A stretch of DNA of 64,000 nucleotides from an uncultured Rickettsiales bacterium (lineage in GTDB: Bacteria > Pseudomonadota > Alphaproteobacteria > Rs-D84), in contig URSJ01000001.1 of NCBI GenBank assembly GCA_900550495.1, positions 1 through 64,000 on the forward strand, in the 5' to 3' direction. Numbering within the stretch: position 1 is the stretch's first letter; every line of letters begins with the position of its first letter. The notes under the pieces are model-generated. The model ran no database searches. It was given only the letters and a program-made list of their open reading frames with translations, and had not been told where the DNA came from. Of this stretch, positions 16,354-25,067 are shown piece by piece. A program made the position numbers and the translations under genes.

Positions 16354-17256
16354 ATGGCTACGATAAAAACCAGAGTGACCTTGTTAAAAGAACTGTTGGC
16401 CTTAAAGGAAGTAATTGACACGGGGCAGATTCAGGTTGCTGCAAATAAAAACGGCATAAAACATTCCAATATGTCCAAATTAATTTCTGATTTAGAAATG
16501 CGTTTGAACGCGACGCTGTTACAGCGCACCCCAACGGGCAGTTTGCCAACAAATGCGACACCAGAAATTTATTCTAATATTGAAACGATATGTAATGCGT
16601 TGGACAGTATAATTGATAATGCGGCGCCAGAAGACGATTTGACAGGTTACATTTCAGTGCTGGTGGCCGAAGGGCTGGTAGGCAGTTATATTTTACACGA
16701 CCTGTCGCGGTTCTATGCGATGTATCCGAAAATCCGCCTGGATTTATTGACCAATCGCCAGCAAAACCTGTCAAGTGTTGAAGTTGCGATTGTTGACACT
16801 AAATCGAATTATCAAATACCAGGGCGGACATTATTTCGTCTGCGTGCCAAAGCGCATTTTTTCACAAGCCAAGAATATTTGGACACGCACGGCATGCCCC
16901 AGAATATGGACGATATGCTGGAAAACTTTGACTTGTGTATGTATCAGTCGTATCTGAATTTACCCGAGTGTTCTTTTATTGCAAAGCGGTCGCGAAAATT
17001 AAACACGACGACGGATTCTGTTGGATTGGTATTCCGGTTGATACGTGACGGTGAAGGCATTGGATTATTACCAGCGTGGTCAGCGCAACAGCCACCAAAA
17101 CTGGTGCGGGTGCCGAACATAGATTTTGAATATGAACACCGTATGGTTGCGGCGTGTAGTCCGAAACTGATTAATTCACCAAAGGTCAGGGCGTTTATCC
17201 GATTCCTGGACGATTTCTGTCGGCGACATGATATCCCAATTGAACGAGTATGCTAA
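16354..17256 (+). CDS. LysR-type transcriptional regulator
   Basis: A 300-residue regulator. The winged HTH is at residues 8-65 (LKELLALKEVIDTGQIQVAA, then NMSKLISDLEMRLNATLLQR) and a periplasmic-binding-like effector domain runs from about 95 (TGYISVLVAEGLVGSYIL to the end), with VGLVFRLIRDGEGIGLLPAW. The HTH is unusual in having KNGIKHSNMSKLISDLE in place of the usual LxxSQPAxSxQIxxLE. It ends eight bases before the start chosen for ogt, so the two are probably co-transcribed. The effector is unknown. Confidence 0.8.
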   Translation: MATIKTRVTLLKELLALKEVIDTGQIQVAANKNGIKHSNMSKLISDLEMRLNATLLQRTPTGSLPTNATPEIYSNIETICNALDSIIDNAAPEDDLTGYISVLVAEGLVGSYILHDLSRFYAMYPKIRLDLLTNRQQNLSSVEVAIVDTKSNYQIPGRTLFRLRAKAHFFTSQEYLDTHGMPQNMDDMLENFDLCMYQSYLNLPECSFIAKRSRKLNTTTDSVGLVFRLIRDGEGIGLLPAWSAQQPPKLVRVPNIDFEYEHRMVAACSPKLINSPKVRAFIRFLDDFCRRHDIPIERVC

Positions 17257-17264
17257 GGGGCCAT

Positions 17265-17747
17265 ATGAACATAAAGTCTGAATATTTGTCACCCGTTGGC
17301 GTGTTGACGATTGTGGTGTCGGATGGTGCGCTGGTGGGATTGTGGCTGCGTGGCCAAAAATATCACGGCCCCACGGCGGCAATTCCCGCTGGGGATAATG
17401 ACGTTATGCGTCGCGTGACGCGTTGGTTGGATGAATATTTCGCAGGCGGTCGCCCCAAAATTGATTTTAAATTGGCCGCCACCGGCACCGCATTCCAGCA
17501 ACGGGTGTGGCACGCATTGGGCCAGATTCCATATGGTAAAACCGTAACATATGGCGATGTTGCACGCCGCGTTGGGTGTGGCACGCCACGTGCGGTGGGC
17601 ACTGCAATTGGCCATAACCCAATTTCAATAATTGTCCCGTGTCATCGTGTGGTGGGCGCAAATGGTAACCTTGCCGGTTATGCGGGTGGATTGCGTGCCA
17701 AAGAAATATTATTGGGGATAGAGCAGGGGATTATTCCCGCCAAATAA
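17265..17747 (+). CDS. ogt: Methylated-DNA-protein-cysteine methyltransferase
   Basis: Suicide repair enzyme that moves the alkyl group from O6-alkylguanine to its own cysteine. It contains the active-site motif IIVPCHRVVGANGNLAGYAG and the recognition helix QQRVWHALGQIPYGKTVTYG with RAVGTAIGHNP. From the ATG at 17265, which follows TAAGGGG, it has 160 residues. The upstream ATG at 17250 would overlap the LysR gene. It overlaps the 3' end of nrdG by 17 bases in convergent orientation. Confidence 0.92.
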   Translation: MNIKSEYLSPVGVLTIVVSDGALVGLWLRGQKYHGPTAAIPAGDNDVMRRVTRWLDEYFAGGRPKIDFKLAATGTAFQQRVWHALGQIPYGKTVTYGDVARRVGCGTPRAVGTAIGHNPISIIVPCHRVVGANGNLAGYAGGLRAKEILLGIEQGIIPAK

Positions 17748-18432
17748 CAGACGTGAACATTTCATCAATCGCATGGCGCAAATTCGCATCGGTAAAGAAT
17801 TGGTTGCGGGCGTCCGGTGTGGTGCCGTGTTCGTTATCTTCGAAATGTGGAATATACTTTTGTATTGCAATGTGTGTAACGCCACGGTCGTGCAGGTCGC
17901 GCGTAATTTCCATTAAATCCAGTTTTGTGACAAATCGCGGGTCGCATGTAATGCGCACCTCGTAATCCTTGCCGGTTGCCTGCCATACGTCTAGACTGTG
18001 AATCATATGGTCGTGAGCAATGTTTTGACCGACCAGGCTGCCATACTTGTTGCGCGTTGTTTTATAGTCCAGACCAATCCAATCAACAACATCTGCGGCA
18101 CGTTTCAGATTTTCAGGATAAAAACCATTGGTATGTAATCCGATTTTAAAACCTAAATCGCGTACACGACGCATATAGTCAATGGCGACATCACCTTGCA
18201 TCAAGGCCTCGCCACCGGAAAAAACGACCGCTTCTAACTTGCCGACGCGGTCGTGCAACCAATCCAAAACCTTGGCCGGGTCGTATTCGCCGTCGCCGAC
18301 ATTTAACAGATGTGGGTTGGAACAATACGCACACCGCAACGGACAGCCACGCAAAAACAGCACAGCCGCCAATTTGCCCGGATAGTCAATCGTTGTGAAT
18401 GAAACCAACCCACCAATCTGAATTTCACGCAT
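17731..18432 (-). CDS. nrdG: Anaerobic RNR-activating radical SAM protein
   Basis: Uses a 4Fe-4S cluster and S-adenosylmethionine to generate the glycyl radical on NrdD. The 233-residue protein starts MREIQIGGLVSFTTIDYPGK and has the CX3CX2C cluster motif in RGCPLRCAYCSNPHL, then VVFSGGEALMQGD. It is the last gene of a leftward nrdD / glycyl-radical-domain / nrdG operon, starting five bases after the small gene ends. Confidence 0.92.
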   Translation of the reverse strand: MREIQIGGLVSFTTIDYPGKLAAVLFLRGCPLRCAYCSNPHLLNVGDGEYDPAKVLDWLHDRVGKLEAVVFSGGEALMQGDVAIDYMRRVRDLGFKIGLHTNGFYPENLKRAADVVDWIGLDYKTTRNKYGSLVGQNIAHDHMIHSLDVWQATGKDYEVRITCDPRFVTKLDLMEITRDLHDRGVTHIAIQKYIPHFEDNEHGTTPDARNQFFTDANLRHAIDEMFTSVIWRE

Positions 18433-18436
18433 TTTG

Positions 18437-18622
18437 TTATGCCGCTTTTTTTAACAGTTCGCTGTGACGTGCACCAGTTGTCAGGCTGTTTGCCTCTGTA
18501 AATGTTTTTCTTTCACAGAATTCAGAATACTTGCCAACATTAAAGTTCGAAACTGGTCTGATGAATCCCATAGAACGCGAAAAAACTTCACATTGTGTTC
18601 TCTGAGTGTTTGCTGCCTGCAT
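18437..18622 (-). CDS. Separate glycyl-radical domain of anaerobic RNR
   Basis: A 61-residue protein equivalent to the last segment of NrdD. It reads CEVFSRSMGFIRPVSNFNVG and YSEFCERKTF, matching the usual NrdD end 'EVxxRVVGYxRPVxxWNxGKxxEFxxR'. Gly19 is the predicted radical site. The gene has its own strong ribosome site, AAGGGAGG, six bases before the ATG, and lies 46 bases after the nrdD stop codon. It is therefore translated independently rather than read through. The large subunit ends just after its zinc-binding CPKC and has no such segment, so both proteins must associate. Confidence 0.8.
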   Translation of the reverse strand: MQAANTQRTQCEVFSRSMGFIRPVSNFNVGKYSEFCERKTFTEANSLTTGARHSELLKKAA

Positions 18623-18668
18623 AGTTTTCCTCCCTTATTTTTGTGCAATGCGTGGTTAGCGTTGTTGT

Positions 18669-20702
18669 TTATTGTTCACTGTTCTGATTTGCGGCGATTT
18701 CCGCGTCGCATTTCGGACAGAATTCATGGCGTCCCGGCAGATATCCGTGTTTCGGACATATTGAAAATGTCGGGGTCAGCGTCATATACGGAATCTTGTA
18801 GTTTTCAAAGATTGTCCGCACGATTTTCTGGGCGGCCTCGCCACTGGATACTGGTTCGCCCATATACAGGTGCAACATTGTTCCACCGGTATATTTACGC
18901 TGTAATTCTTCCTGGTGTTCCAGTGCGACGAACGGGTCATCGGTAAAGTTCACTGGCAACTGGGTTGAATTGGTATAATATGGTGCATCATGCGTGCCCG
19001 CCGTGATAATGTCTGGGTAATTTTTTACATCGGTTTTGGCAAATCGATATGAACAACCCTCGGCAGGTGTCGCTTCTAGATTATACAGGTTTCCGGTTTG
19101 TTCCTGGAAATTCGCCAAGTTTTCACGGATAAAGTCCATTACGTCCAGAACCAATTTCTTGCCCATTGGTGTGGCAATATTTTCACGGTCGCCGGTAAAG
19201 TTGCGAACCATTTCATTTGCACCATTGACACCAATTGTCGAAAAGTGGTGTGACCAATCGCCCAAGTAGCGACGGGTAAACGGATACAACCCACGTTCCA
19301 TATTCTTGGTAATAATCTTGCGCTTGATTTCCAGGGAATCACGTCCCAAATCCAACAGACGCTTTAATTCTGCAAACAGCCCGTCACGGTCACCACGGTG
19401 AACATAGCCCAGTCGCGCCAGGTTGATTGTCACAACACCAATAGAACCTGTCTTTTCTGCTGATCCAAACAGGCCGCCACCGCGCTTTAACAATTCGCGC
19501 ACATCTAAACGCAGACGGCAACACATAGAACGGACGTCGGTCGGATTCAAATCAGAATTCAAAAAATTCTGGAAATTTGGAATGCCGTATTTTGCCGCTA
19601 AATCAAATAATGGTTTTACATTTGGGTGATTCCATGGGAAATCATCTGTGATATTATATGTCGGAATTGGGAATGTGAATGGACGGCCCAACGCGTCACC
19701 TTCGGTCATAACCTCTAAGAATGCCTTGTTGATGATATCCATTTCCGCCTGCAGATCGCCATAGGTAAAATCAACCTGTTTTTTGCCGATAAACGGACGC
19801 TGGTTACGCAAATCCTTTGGGCAGGTCCAGTCAAATGTAAAATTGATAAACGGCGTCTGGGTGCCCCAGCGGCACGGCACAGCACAGTTAAAAATCAATG
19901 TCTGCATTGCATTTTTCACGTCGGCATACGACAGGTTGTCAATCCGGACATATGGTGCTAAATATGTATCCACAGACGAAAATGCCTGAGCACCAGCAAA
20001 TTCGTTCTGTAACGTGCCTAAAAAGTTTACCATATGTGAAATTGCGGTTGCCATATGACGGGCAGGTTCACATTGCAGGTAACCCGGAACGCCGTTAAAT
20101 CCCTCGTATAACAACTCGCGCAATGACCAGCCTGCACAATACCCTGTCAGCCACCCCAGGTCATGAATATGGATTGCGGCGGTCTTATGCGCCTCGGCAA
20201 TTTCGCGTGGATACAGATTCAACCAGTATTCTGCCGTAACGCGTTCACTGGTGCGCAGAATCAATCCGCCAATTGAATAGCCAACGTTTGCATTTTCTTT
20301 GATTCGCCAATTGGAACCACCGACATAGCCTTCTATAACCTCGACAGCGTCAACGTATGAATCGCGGATTTCACTGCGCTTCTGGCGATAAATAATATAC
20401 GCCTCGGCTGTTTTATAGGCACGGGCGTTCATCAATGTCTGAATAACGATTTCCTGGATTTCTTCAACCTTGGGTGTTTTAGATGCAAATTTCTCACCTA
20501 ATGTATCCAGGGCTGTCTGGGCAATACGGATAATTTCATCGTCTAATACCTCGCGCGTGACAGCAACCGCCTTTTTAATCGCATCATATATCTTCTTGGC
20601 ATCAAACGGAACAGTTTCGCCACTGCGTTTCTGGACCGCAGCCAGGCTGGATGTAAGTGTTGGAATAATCTCTATTTTTATTTCGTTCTGTGTCCCAGAC
20701 AT
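18669..20702 (-). CDS. nrdD: Class III anaerobic ribonucleoside-triphosphate reductase, large part
   Basis: Makes deoxyribonucleotides from ribonucleoside triphosphates without oxygen. From the ATG at 20702 (ribosome site AGGGG) it has 677 residues; the longer frame to 20888 is unlikely coding. An ATP-cone regulatory domain is at about 20-110 (VQKRSGETVPFDAKKIYDAI). The reductase barrel follows, with HIHDLGWLTGYCAGWSL. The C-terminus has the zinc motif CPKHGYLPGRHEFCPKC and then stops after 11 more residues, without the usual glycyl-radical R-x2-G-[YF] segment. That segment is encoded by the next gene. Confidence 0.92.
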   Translation of the reverse strand: MSGTQNEIKIEIIPTLTSSLAAVQKRSGETVPFDAKKIYDAIKKAVAVTREVLDDEIIRIAQTALDTLGEKFASKTPKVEEIQEIVIQTLMNARAYKTAEAYIIYRQKRSEIRDSYVDAVEVIEGYVGGSNWRIKENANVGYSIGGLILRTSERVTAEYWLNLYPREIAEAHKTAAIHIHDLGWLTGYCAGWSLRELLYEGFNGVPGYLQCEPARHMATAISHMVNFLGTLQNEFAGAQAFSSVDTYLAPYVRIDNLSYADVKNAMQTLIFNCAVPCRWGTQTPFINFTFDWTCPKDLRNQRPFIGKKQVDFTYGDLQAEMDIINKAFLEVMTEGDALGRPFTFPIPTYNITDDFPWNHPNVKPLFDLAAKYGIPNFQNFLNSDLNPTDVRSMCCRLRLDVRELLKRGGGLFGSAEKTGSIGVVTINLARLGYVHRGDRDGLFAELKRLLDLGRDSLEIKRKIITKNMERGLYPFTRRYLGDWSHHFSTIGVNGANEMVRNFTGDRENIATPMGKKLVLDVMDFIRENLANFQEQTGNLYNLEATPAEGCSYRFAKTDVKNYPDIITAGTHDAPYYTNSTQLPVNFTDDPFVALEHQEELQRKYTGGTMLHLYMGEPVSSGEAAQKIVRTIFENYKIPYMTLTPTFSICPKHGYLPGRHEFCPKCDAEIAANQNSEQ

Positions 20703-20726
20703 AGTTTTGCCCCTATTATTAAAAAA

Positions 20727-20775
20727 ACACAATATATAGTGGTTGTTTTTCTTGTTTGATAACAATATATAGATT
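20727..20775 (-). promoter_or_regulatory. Two NrdR-like boxes upstream of nrdD
   Basis: ACACAATATATAGTGG at 20727-20742 and TAACAATATATAGATT at 20760-20775. The known NrdR consensus is ACAC-W-ATATAT-W-GTGT. The first box matches at all but the last two positions; the second shares the core. They start 33 bases apart, about three helical turns, the usual tandem arrangement. No nrdR gene is in the window. Confidence 0.65.
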
Positions 20776-21096
20776 CTTAGGTTTTCTATCAATACAGAAA
20801 AAGTAGTTTTTTTTTTATTTTTTGCTTTACTTTTAAAAAAGTAACTTTTCTGGGCACTGCGTCGTTTTTGTCTGGGACGAATCGTCATACTAAACGCGTT
20901 TTTGTATCGTAAAAATCCAGATTATGTATAAATGACTGATTCGTTTTTTATCAAAAATACAAAATATAGATATGTTTTTGTTAAAAAGCATCTATATCTT
21001 GACAAAAACAAAGTTTTTTTAGACAGAAACACATTTTGTTGCGTTTTATTAAAATAGGTTGTGTTTCCTGGAATAAAAACAGTATACTGGTCTCAG

Positions 21097-21123
21097 GCCT
21101 GGGTAATGGTTGTCCAGGCTTTT
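21097..21123 (+). terminator. Terminator-like hairpin in acyl-ligase leader
   Basis: GCCTGG (21097-21102) pairs with CCAGGC (21114-21119) and is followed by TTTT. It lies between the likely promoter (TATACT at 21083) and the start codon at 21152, so it could attenuate that gene. Confidence 0.4.
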
Positions 21124-21151
21124 AACAAAAAACATAAAGAGCATAATTATC

Positions 21152-22735
21152 ATGATGAAAAACGTTTATGAAATGCTGCGTGATGTATGTTCTCAGAACA
21201 AAGACAGTATTTTCTTTGTCAGACAAAACGAAACATACGCAGATTTGTTAAAAAAGGTAAAGCAACGCGCAGTGCTGCTGGCCAAACACTTTGGCATTAA
21301 AAAGGGCGATACGGTTGCGATTTTGTCGGGCAATACACCTGAATTTATCAAATCGTATTTTGCGATTCTGTCCCAGGGCGCACGTGCATTGATGTTAGAC
21401 ACAGGGCTGTCTGCATCAGAACACTTGAATATGATGCAGCGCACAAACTGTAAATTGGCGTTGGCACAAAAATCACACTTTGTTGATGGCGGACCAGAAA
21501 TGTTTGATATCGAATCAATTGATGATACCGATGAAAACGAATTCGTCGCCGCTGATGTTGATCGTAATGATATTGCAATGTTGTCATTTACGTCGGGTTC
21601 AACTGGCAACCCAAAAGTTGTTGGACTGACACATGATAACTTGTTGTCATTAGCGGATGGTGCACTGTTTTACACGCCTGTGATTCATCCAGGATATACG
21701 TTTTATGGGTTCTTGCCGCTGTATCATATATATGGTGTGGTTATAAACATTATCGCGCCGATTATATTGCGGGGCAAATTATTGTTGCAACCGGTGTTAA
21801 ATCCGCGCGAATTTTTGAAAGATTTTAAACAATATCGTCCAGAGGTTATTCCAGCAGTCCCCCGTGTCTGGGAAGGGTTCTATAAAAAGATTGTTGATGC
21901 CGCCCGTGAAAAGCATATGTATCTGGTAATGCGTATGGTTATGTCATCGCGTCGTGTATTACGTGCAATCGGATTAGGATTCTTGGTGAACAAGGTGACA
22001 AAACCGATACACGAAATTTTCGGCGGTAACACCAAGGTGTTGGTATCGGCTGGCGCAACATTAAAACCGACAATACGTAAATTCTTTGAAGATTTAGATT
22101 TTGTTGTTGGCGATTGTTATGGACTGACCGAAACGACGGGGCCCGCAAACTTTAACTTTGCGTTTCGTCGCGCCGACGGTTCAATGTATTACGCTGGCCC
22201 GCTGCCAGGTAATGAAATCCAGATTCACAACCCAGACCGCGAAGGCGTCGGGGAAATTTGGATGCGTGGTAATATGGTTATGCCAGGATACTTGGATAAT
22301 GACGAGGCAAATGCTGCCGCATTTGAAAATGGTTGGTTTAAAACAGGCGACTTGGGGAAATTAGATAAATATGGTCGTCTGGTTGTCAAGGGACGCCAGA
22401 AACAGGTCATCGTTTTGGACAGTGGTAAAAATGTCTATCCTGATGAACTGGAAGATTTATATCTGCAAAACGATGAAATTTTGGCGGCGGCGGTATTCGA
22501 ATACGTTCTGAACGGGAAAATTGTTCCGTTCGCCGTATTCCAGGTAAAGCCTGGGACATCTGTTGCGCGTACCGCGATGTTATTAAAGGCGTCAAACCTG
22601 AAAATTGCACCGTATAAGTGGGTTAAACACTTTGCAATTACCGAAGAAGAATTACCCCAAACGTCTGCGAAAAAGATAAAACATTTTGCCGTGCGTGAGA
22701 TGTTGGATAATGGTGCGTTTATCCGCGCAGAATAA
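21152..22735 (+). CDS. AMP-forming acyl-CoA/acyl-ACP synthetase
   Basis: Activates a carboxylic acid, probably a fatty acid, through an acyl-adenylate. The 527-residue ANL-family enzyme has the P-loop-like motif MLSFTSGSTGNPKVVGLTHDN (about 145-165), YGLTETTGPAN, and the hinge GWFKTGDLGKLDKYGRLVVKGRQKQVI. The C-terminal lysine lies in LPQTSAKKIKHF. The start at 21152/21155 is chosen over the upstream TTG at 21110 because the latter overlaps the leader hairpin. It is monocistronic, with a terminator at 22749. Long-chain fatty-acid substrate is an inference. Confidence 0.85.
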   Translation: MMKNVYEMLRDVCSQNKDSIFFVRQNETYADLLKKVKQRAVLLAKHFGIKKGDTVAILSGNTPEFIKSYFAILSQGARALMLDTGLSASEHLNMMQRTNCKLALAQKSHFVDGGPEMFDIESIDDTDENEFVAADVDRNDIAMLSFTSGSTGNPKVVGLTHDNLLSLADGALFYTPVIHPGYTFYGFLPLYHIYGVVINIIAPIILRGKLLLQPVLNPREFLKDFKQYRPEVIPAVPRVWEGFYKKIVDAAREKHMYLVMRMVMSSRRVLRAIGLGFLVNKVTKPIHEIFGGNTKVLVSAGATLKPTIRKFFEDLDFVVGDCYGLTETTGPANFNFAFRRADGSMYYAGPLPGNEIQIHNPDREGVGEIWMRGNMVMPGYLDNDEANAAAFENGWFKTGDLGKLDKYGRLVVKGRQKQVIVLDSGKNVYPDELEDLYLQNDEILAAAVFEYVLNGKIVPFAVFQVKPGTSVARTAMLLKASNLKIAPYKWVKHFAITEEELPQTSAKKIKHFAVREMLDNGAFIRAE

Positions 22736-22748
22736 AGTGGCGCATAAT

Positions 22749-22772
22749 GCCGCCCATTTGGGCGGCGTTTTA
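22749..22772 (+). terminator. Intrinsic terminator
   Basis: GCCGCCC pairs with GGGCGGC and is followed by TTTTATTAT. Confidence 0.85.
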
Positions 22773-22783
22773 TTATACAAAAC

Positions 22784-22823
22784 TTGACAAAATTTGATTT
22801 TGCGCTATATATTACATATGTAA
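22784..22823 (+). promoter_or_regulatory. Promoter with overlapping palindromic operator candidate
   Basis: TTGACA at 22784-22789, a 16-base spacer, and TATATA at 22806-22811. Directly behind is the perfect 12-base palindrome TTACATATGTAA (22812-22823), positioned over the expected transcription start, which would suit a repressor site. Confidence 0.5.
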
Positions 22824-22838
22824 CAAAAGGGGTTGCAA

Positions 22839-23714
22839 ATGCATAATTTGGGTGACAAGACCATCAAGATGATACTGGAATACAACACCATGCGTCCGTA
22901 TTTTGGCACGTTGACGGCGGATAATTTGGCCACGGCATATGCCAGGTTAAAGACCAGCGAAAAAAGGGACGCCCCACTGAAAAAGGCAGATGTTCCGGTT
23001 GGATTGATTGATGGTAATGTGATTTGTAATGCGTTGTGGTATGAAATGTCGTATAACCCTGTGCGATTTGGAACCGTGTCGCCATTTATGTATAACGGCA
23101 AAAATAACATATTTCATTTTTGCAACCATGGTGCGCCAACATGGTCGCCGGTTGCAGGGCGCGAGGTATTGGAACGTGTTCGTTACGAATTGGTAAGGTA
23201 TATGCAATTGAATGCCATGCCTAATGGTCAGTGGTGTGATGTGGTCCAGGCTGATAAGCGCGGAAACGTCGCAATTGCGATGGAAAACGGGCACTCGGAT
23301 AATATGTATAAAATCCTGGCGCACTTGCGTAACAGTATTAAGTTTGTAACGCGTCAAAACATGACGGACTTTTCAAAGTATTACGGTTCACATCGGCCAG
23401 CAATTATGGCTGTTATCGCTGTGCGCCATCCGCATGGATTGCGTTCTGATGCGACGGAACCGTTAGATGCCGCCGTGCCATACAATGGGGATTTATTTTC
23501 AAAATCGCCGGTTGCGCCTGTGAAAAAAACGTCACATGCCCCAGAACAGTCGAATGACATTTCGGATTTGATTGCCCAAGAACGCATAGATGACCAGTTG
23601 GACAGTCTGCAAATAACAATTGATAATCGTGATAATGTCAGTACGGATTTATATAACCAGGCAGTGCAAGACTTGATAGATATTTTAGGGCAAAATAATA
23701 TACGCCAGAAATAA
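22839..23714 (+). CDS. Unrecognised cytoplasmic protein
   Basis: I do not recognise this 291-residue protein. It has no signal peptide or transmembrane helix. The first 190 residues look globular, with NIFHFCNHGAPTWSPVAGRE and a Y-rich centre; residues 215-260 are a polar linker, and the last 40 residues predict a helix (DLYNQAVQDLIDILGQNN). The ATG at 22839 is preferred over the TTG at 22833 because AAGGGG precedes it at the right distance. It has its own promoter and a strong terminator, so it is a single-gene unit. Confidence 0.7.
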   Translation: MHNLGDKTIKMILEYNTMRPYFGTLTADNLATAYARLKTSEKRDAPLKKADVPVGLIDGNVICNALWYEMSYNPVRFGTVSPFMYNGKNNIFHFCNHGAPTWSPVAGREVLERVRYELVRYMQLNAMPNGQWCDVVQADKRGNVAIAMENGHSDNMYKILAHLRNSIKFVTRQNMTDFSKYYGSHRPAIMAVIAVRHPHGLRSDATEPLDAAVPYNGDLFSKSPVAPVKKTSHAPEQSNDISDLIAQERIDDQLDSLQITIDNRDNVSTDLYNQAVQDLIDILGQNNIRQK

Positions 23715-23720
23715 AAATAT

Positions 23721-23747
23721 GGACGCCAGTTGCAGGCGTCCTTTTTT
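23721..23747. terminator. Bidirectional-looking terminator
   Basis: GGACGCC pairs with GGCGTCC and is followed by TTTTTT. It lies between convergent genes ending at 23714 and 23746. Confidence 0.85.
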
Positions 23748-24975
23748 ATTTGCATACAGCGATGTATGGTGGTGCGGATTTTTCGGTATCAATTACCCCG
23801 TCGCCACAATCGCGACAGTTAAAACGTCGATTCCCACCCGTCTGGATTACATATTCTGCGACCGCGTCAACGTTTGCCGCATATGAATAATTTGGAAAAC
23901 CGAAATAGAACGCGCGACTGGGGCCTGTGCACTCACGCGGGTCGCCCGCATAGCACGCCGTATCGTTTAATTTGGTCGTGTCAGGGACACAATATGATGT
24001 GCATGAATCTTCGTCAATAATCATTTTCTCGCAATCTGTACACGATGTTCGCGTTGTGCGCAGGGTGGCACCAATCGTGCCTTGGACATCATGACTGACG
24101 AATTTATCGCACTTTGATTTCGTAGTGGTGTTATTCGGATCTTCAACACATTCCCATTCCAGTGTATTGTAATTCAGGCGTGCAACCATTTTATCTGGGC
24201 ATGTCTTGGCAGTAAAAGGGTCAATACATTCCCATACATTGTCTACGATAACGGCGGTCTGCTGCGATGCACACAGTGGCTTGCGTGATTCATCTGGGAC
24301 GCATTCATATAAAACCGAATCCCAAATCATATCACCCGCACAGTTTGATTTTGTATTATATCCGATACATTGCCAGCGACCAAAACGATACGTCTTGACC
24401 GAGCCGGTCGGGCATAATATGTCGACTGTGTCCGCGGTTGTGATTGCATTTGTTGCGTCCGGCATTTCATACTGGGTCATATATACCAATTGTCCATCGG
24501 ATAATTTTAGTTCAGACAATATGGTTTTGGGGACAGCGCGCTTTGTCCCTGTGCCCCCAGACGTGATTTTTCCGTTTTGTAAAATTCCAAATGTTCCGGC
24601 GTCGGCATAATATTCTTCCAGAACGTTCATCATTTCGTTAAAATCAGATGACGGTAACGGTGCAGTTGTTGTAATCATGTAACTGTATGCGGGTTTTTTA
24701 TTATGAATAATCTCGCATTTTGTTTCGCGTCCGTCATTGTTCAGGCAATACAGTTGACTGGTAATTTTATTTTGACTGACGCATATGTCATTAAATTTTG
24801 TGCCCCGAATCTGTGCGTTATGTGCGGCGGCAGCGCATTGGGCAATTGTGTGCAAATCAGCACGCGCAACCGCGTATTCGGTTTCTGTTTCAGGAATGCG
24901 CTGGCTGGGGCTGTCTATGATATAATAGCCCAGCATAAATATTGCCACCAGAATCATTATAAAAATATTCATCAT
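23746..24975 (-). CDS. Cysteine-rich membrane-anchored exported protein
   Basis: A 409-residue protein with one N-terminal membrane helix, MNIFIMILVAIFMLGYYIID, and a long extracytoplasmic part with roughly two dozen cysteines in pairs (CTDCEKM, CRDCGDG, CTSYCVP). The helix is followed by a segment that resembles the start of pseudopilins, but the G-F-x3-E processing motif is absent. It may be a minor pilin-like or surface adhesin-like protein kept together by disulfides. It is divergently arranged with lptE and shares its 92-base control region. The function is not recognised. Confidence 0.65.
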   Translation of the reverse strand: MMNIFIMILVAIFMLGYYIIDSPSQRIPETETEYAVARADLHTIAQCAAAAHNAQIRGTKFNDICVSQNKITSQLYCLNNDGRETKCEIIHNKKPAYSYMITTTAPLPSSDFNEMMNVLEEYYADAGTFGILQNGKITSGGTGTKRAVPKTILSELKLSDGQLVYMTQYEMPDATNAITTADTVDILCPTGSVKTYRFGRWQCIGYNTKSNCAGDMIWDSVLYECVPDESRKPLCASQQTAVIVDNVWECIDPFTAKTCPDKMVARLNYNTLEWECVEDPNNTTTKSKCDKFVSHDVQGTIGATLRTTRTSCTDCEKMIIDEDSCTSYCVPDTTKLNDTACYAGDPRECTGPSRAFYFGFPNYSYAANVDAVAEYVIQTGGNRRFNCRDCGDGVIDTEKSAPPYIAVCK

Positions 24976-25067
24976 TCCCTCTTGCGATTTATTAAAAGTC
25001 TAGGTAATATAAGGATAAAATGCAATAGGAAATCGCATCTGGTATTCAAAAAAAAGGCGCGAAAATT

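Larger units (their letters stand above)
20703..21151. other. Divergent control region between nrdD and the acyl ligase gene
   Basis: AT-rich and non-coding. Besides the NrdR-like boxes it holds an imperfect inverted repeat ATATAGATATG...CATCTATAT at about 20963-20997. On the plus strand it has a promoter-like TTGTGT, 18-base spacer, TATACT (21083-21088), and the hairpin at 21097-21123. Confidence 0.45.

Noticed and set aside
18437..18668. nrdD split as a simple frameshift
   Set aside because: The small gene has its own strong ribosome site, a proper ATG and extra N-terminal residues. The 46 bases between the genes contain no continuing homologous frame.
20703..20888. The upstream 62-codon extension of nrdD
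   Set aside because: It is lysine- and asparagine-rich, covers the NrdR-like boxes and has no ribosome site. The ATG at 20702 has AGGGG and matches the family start.
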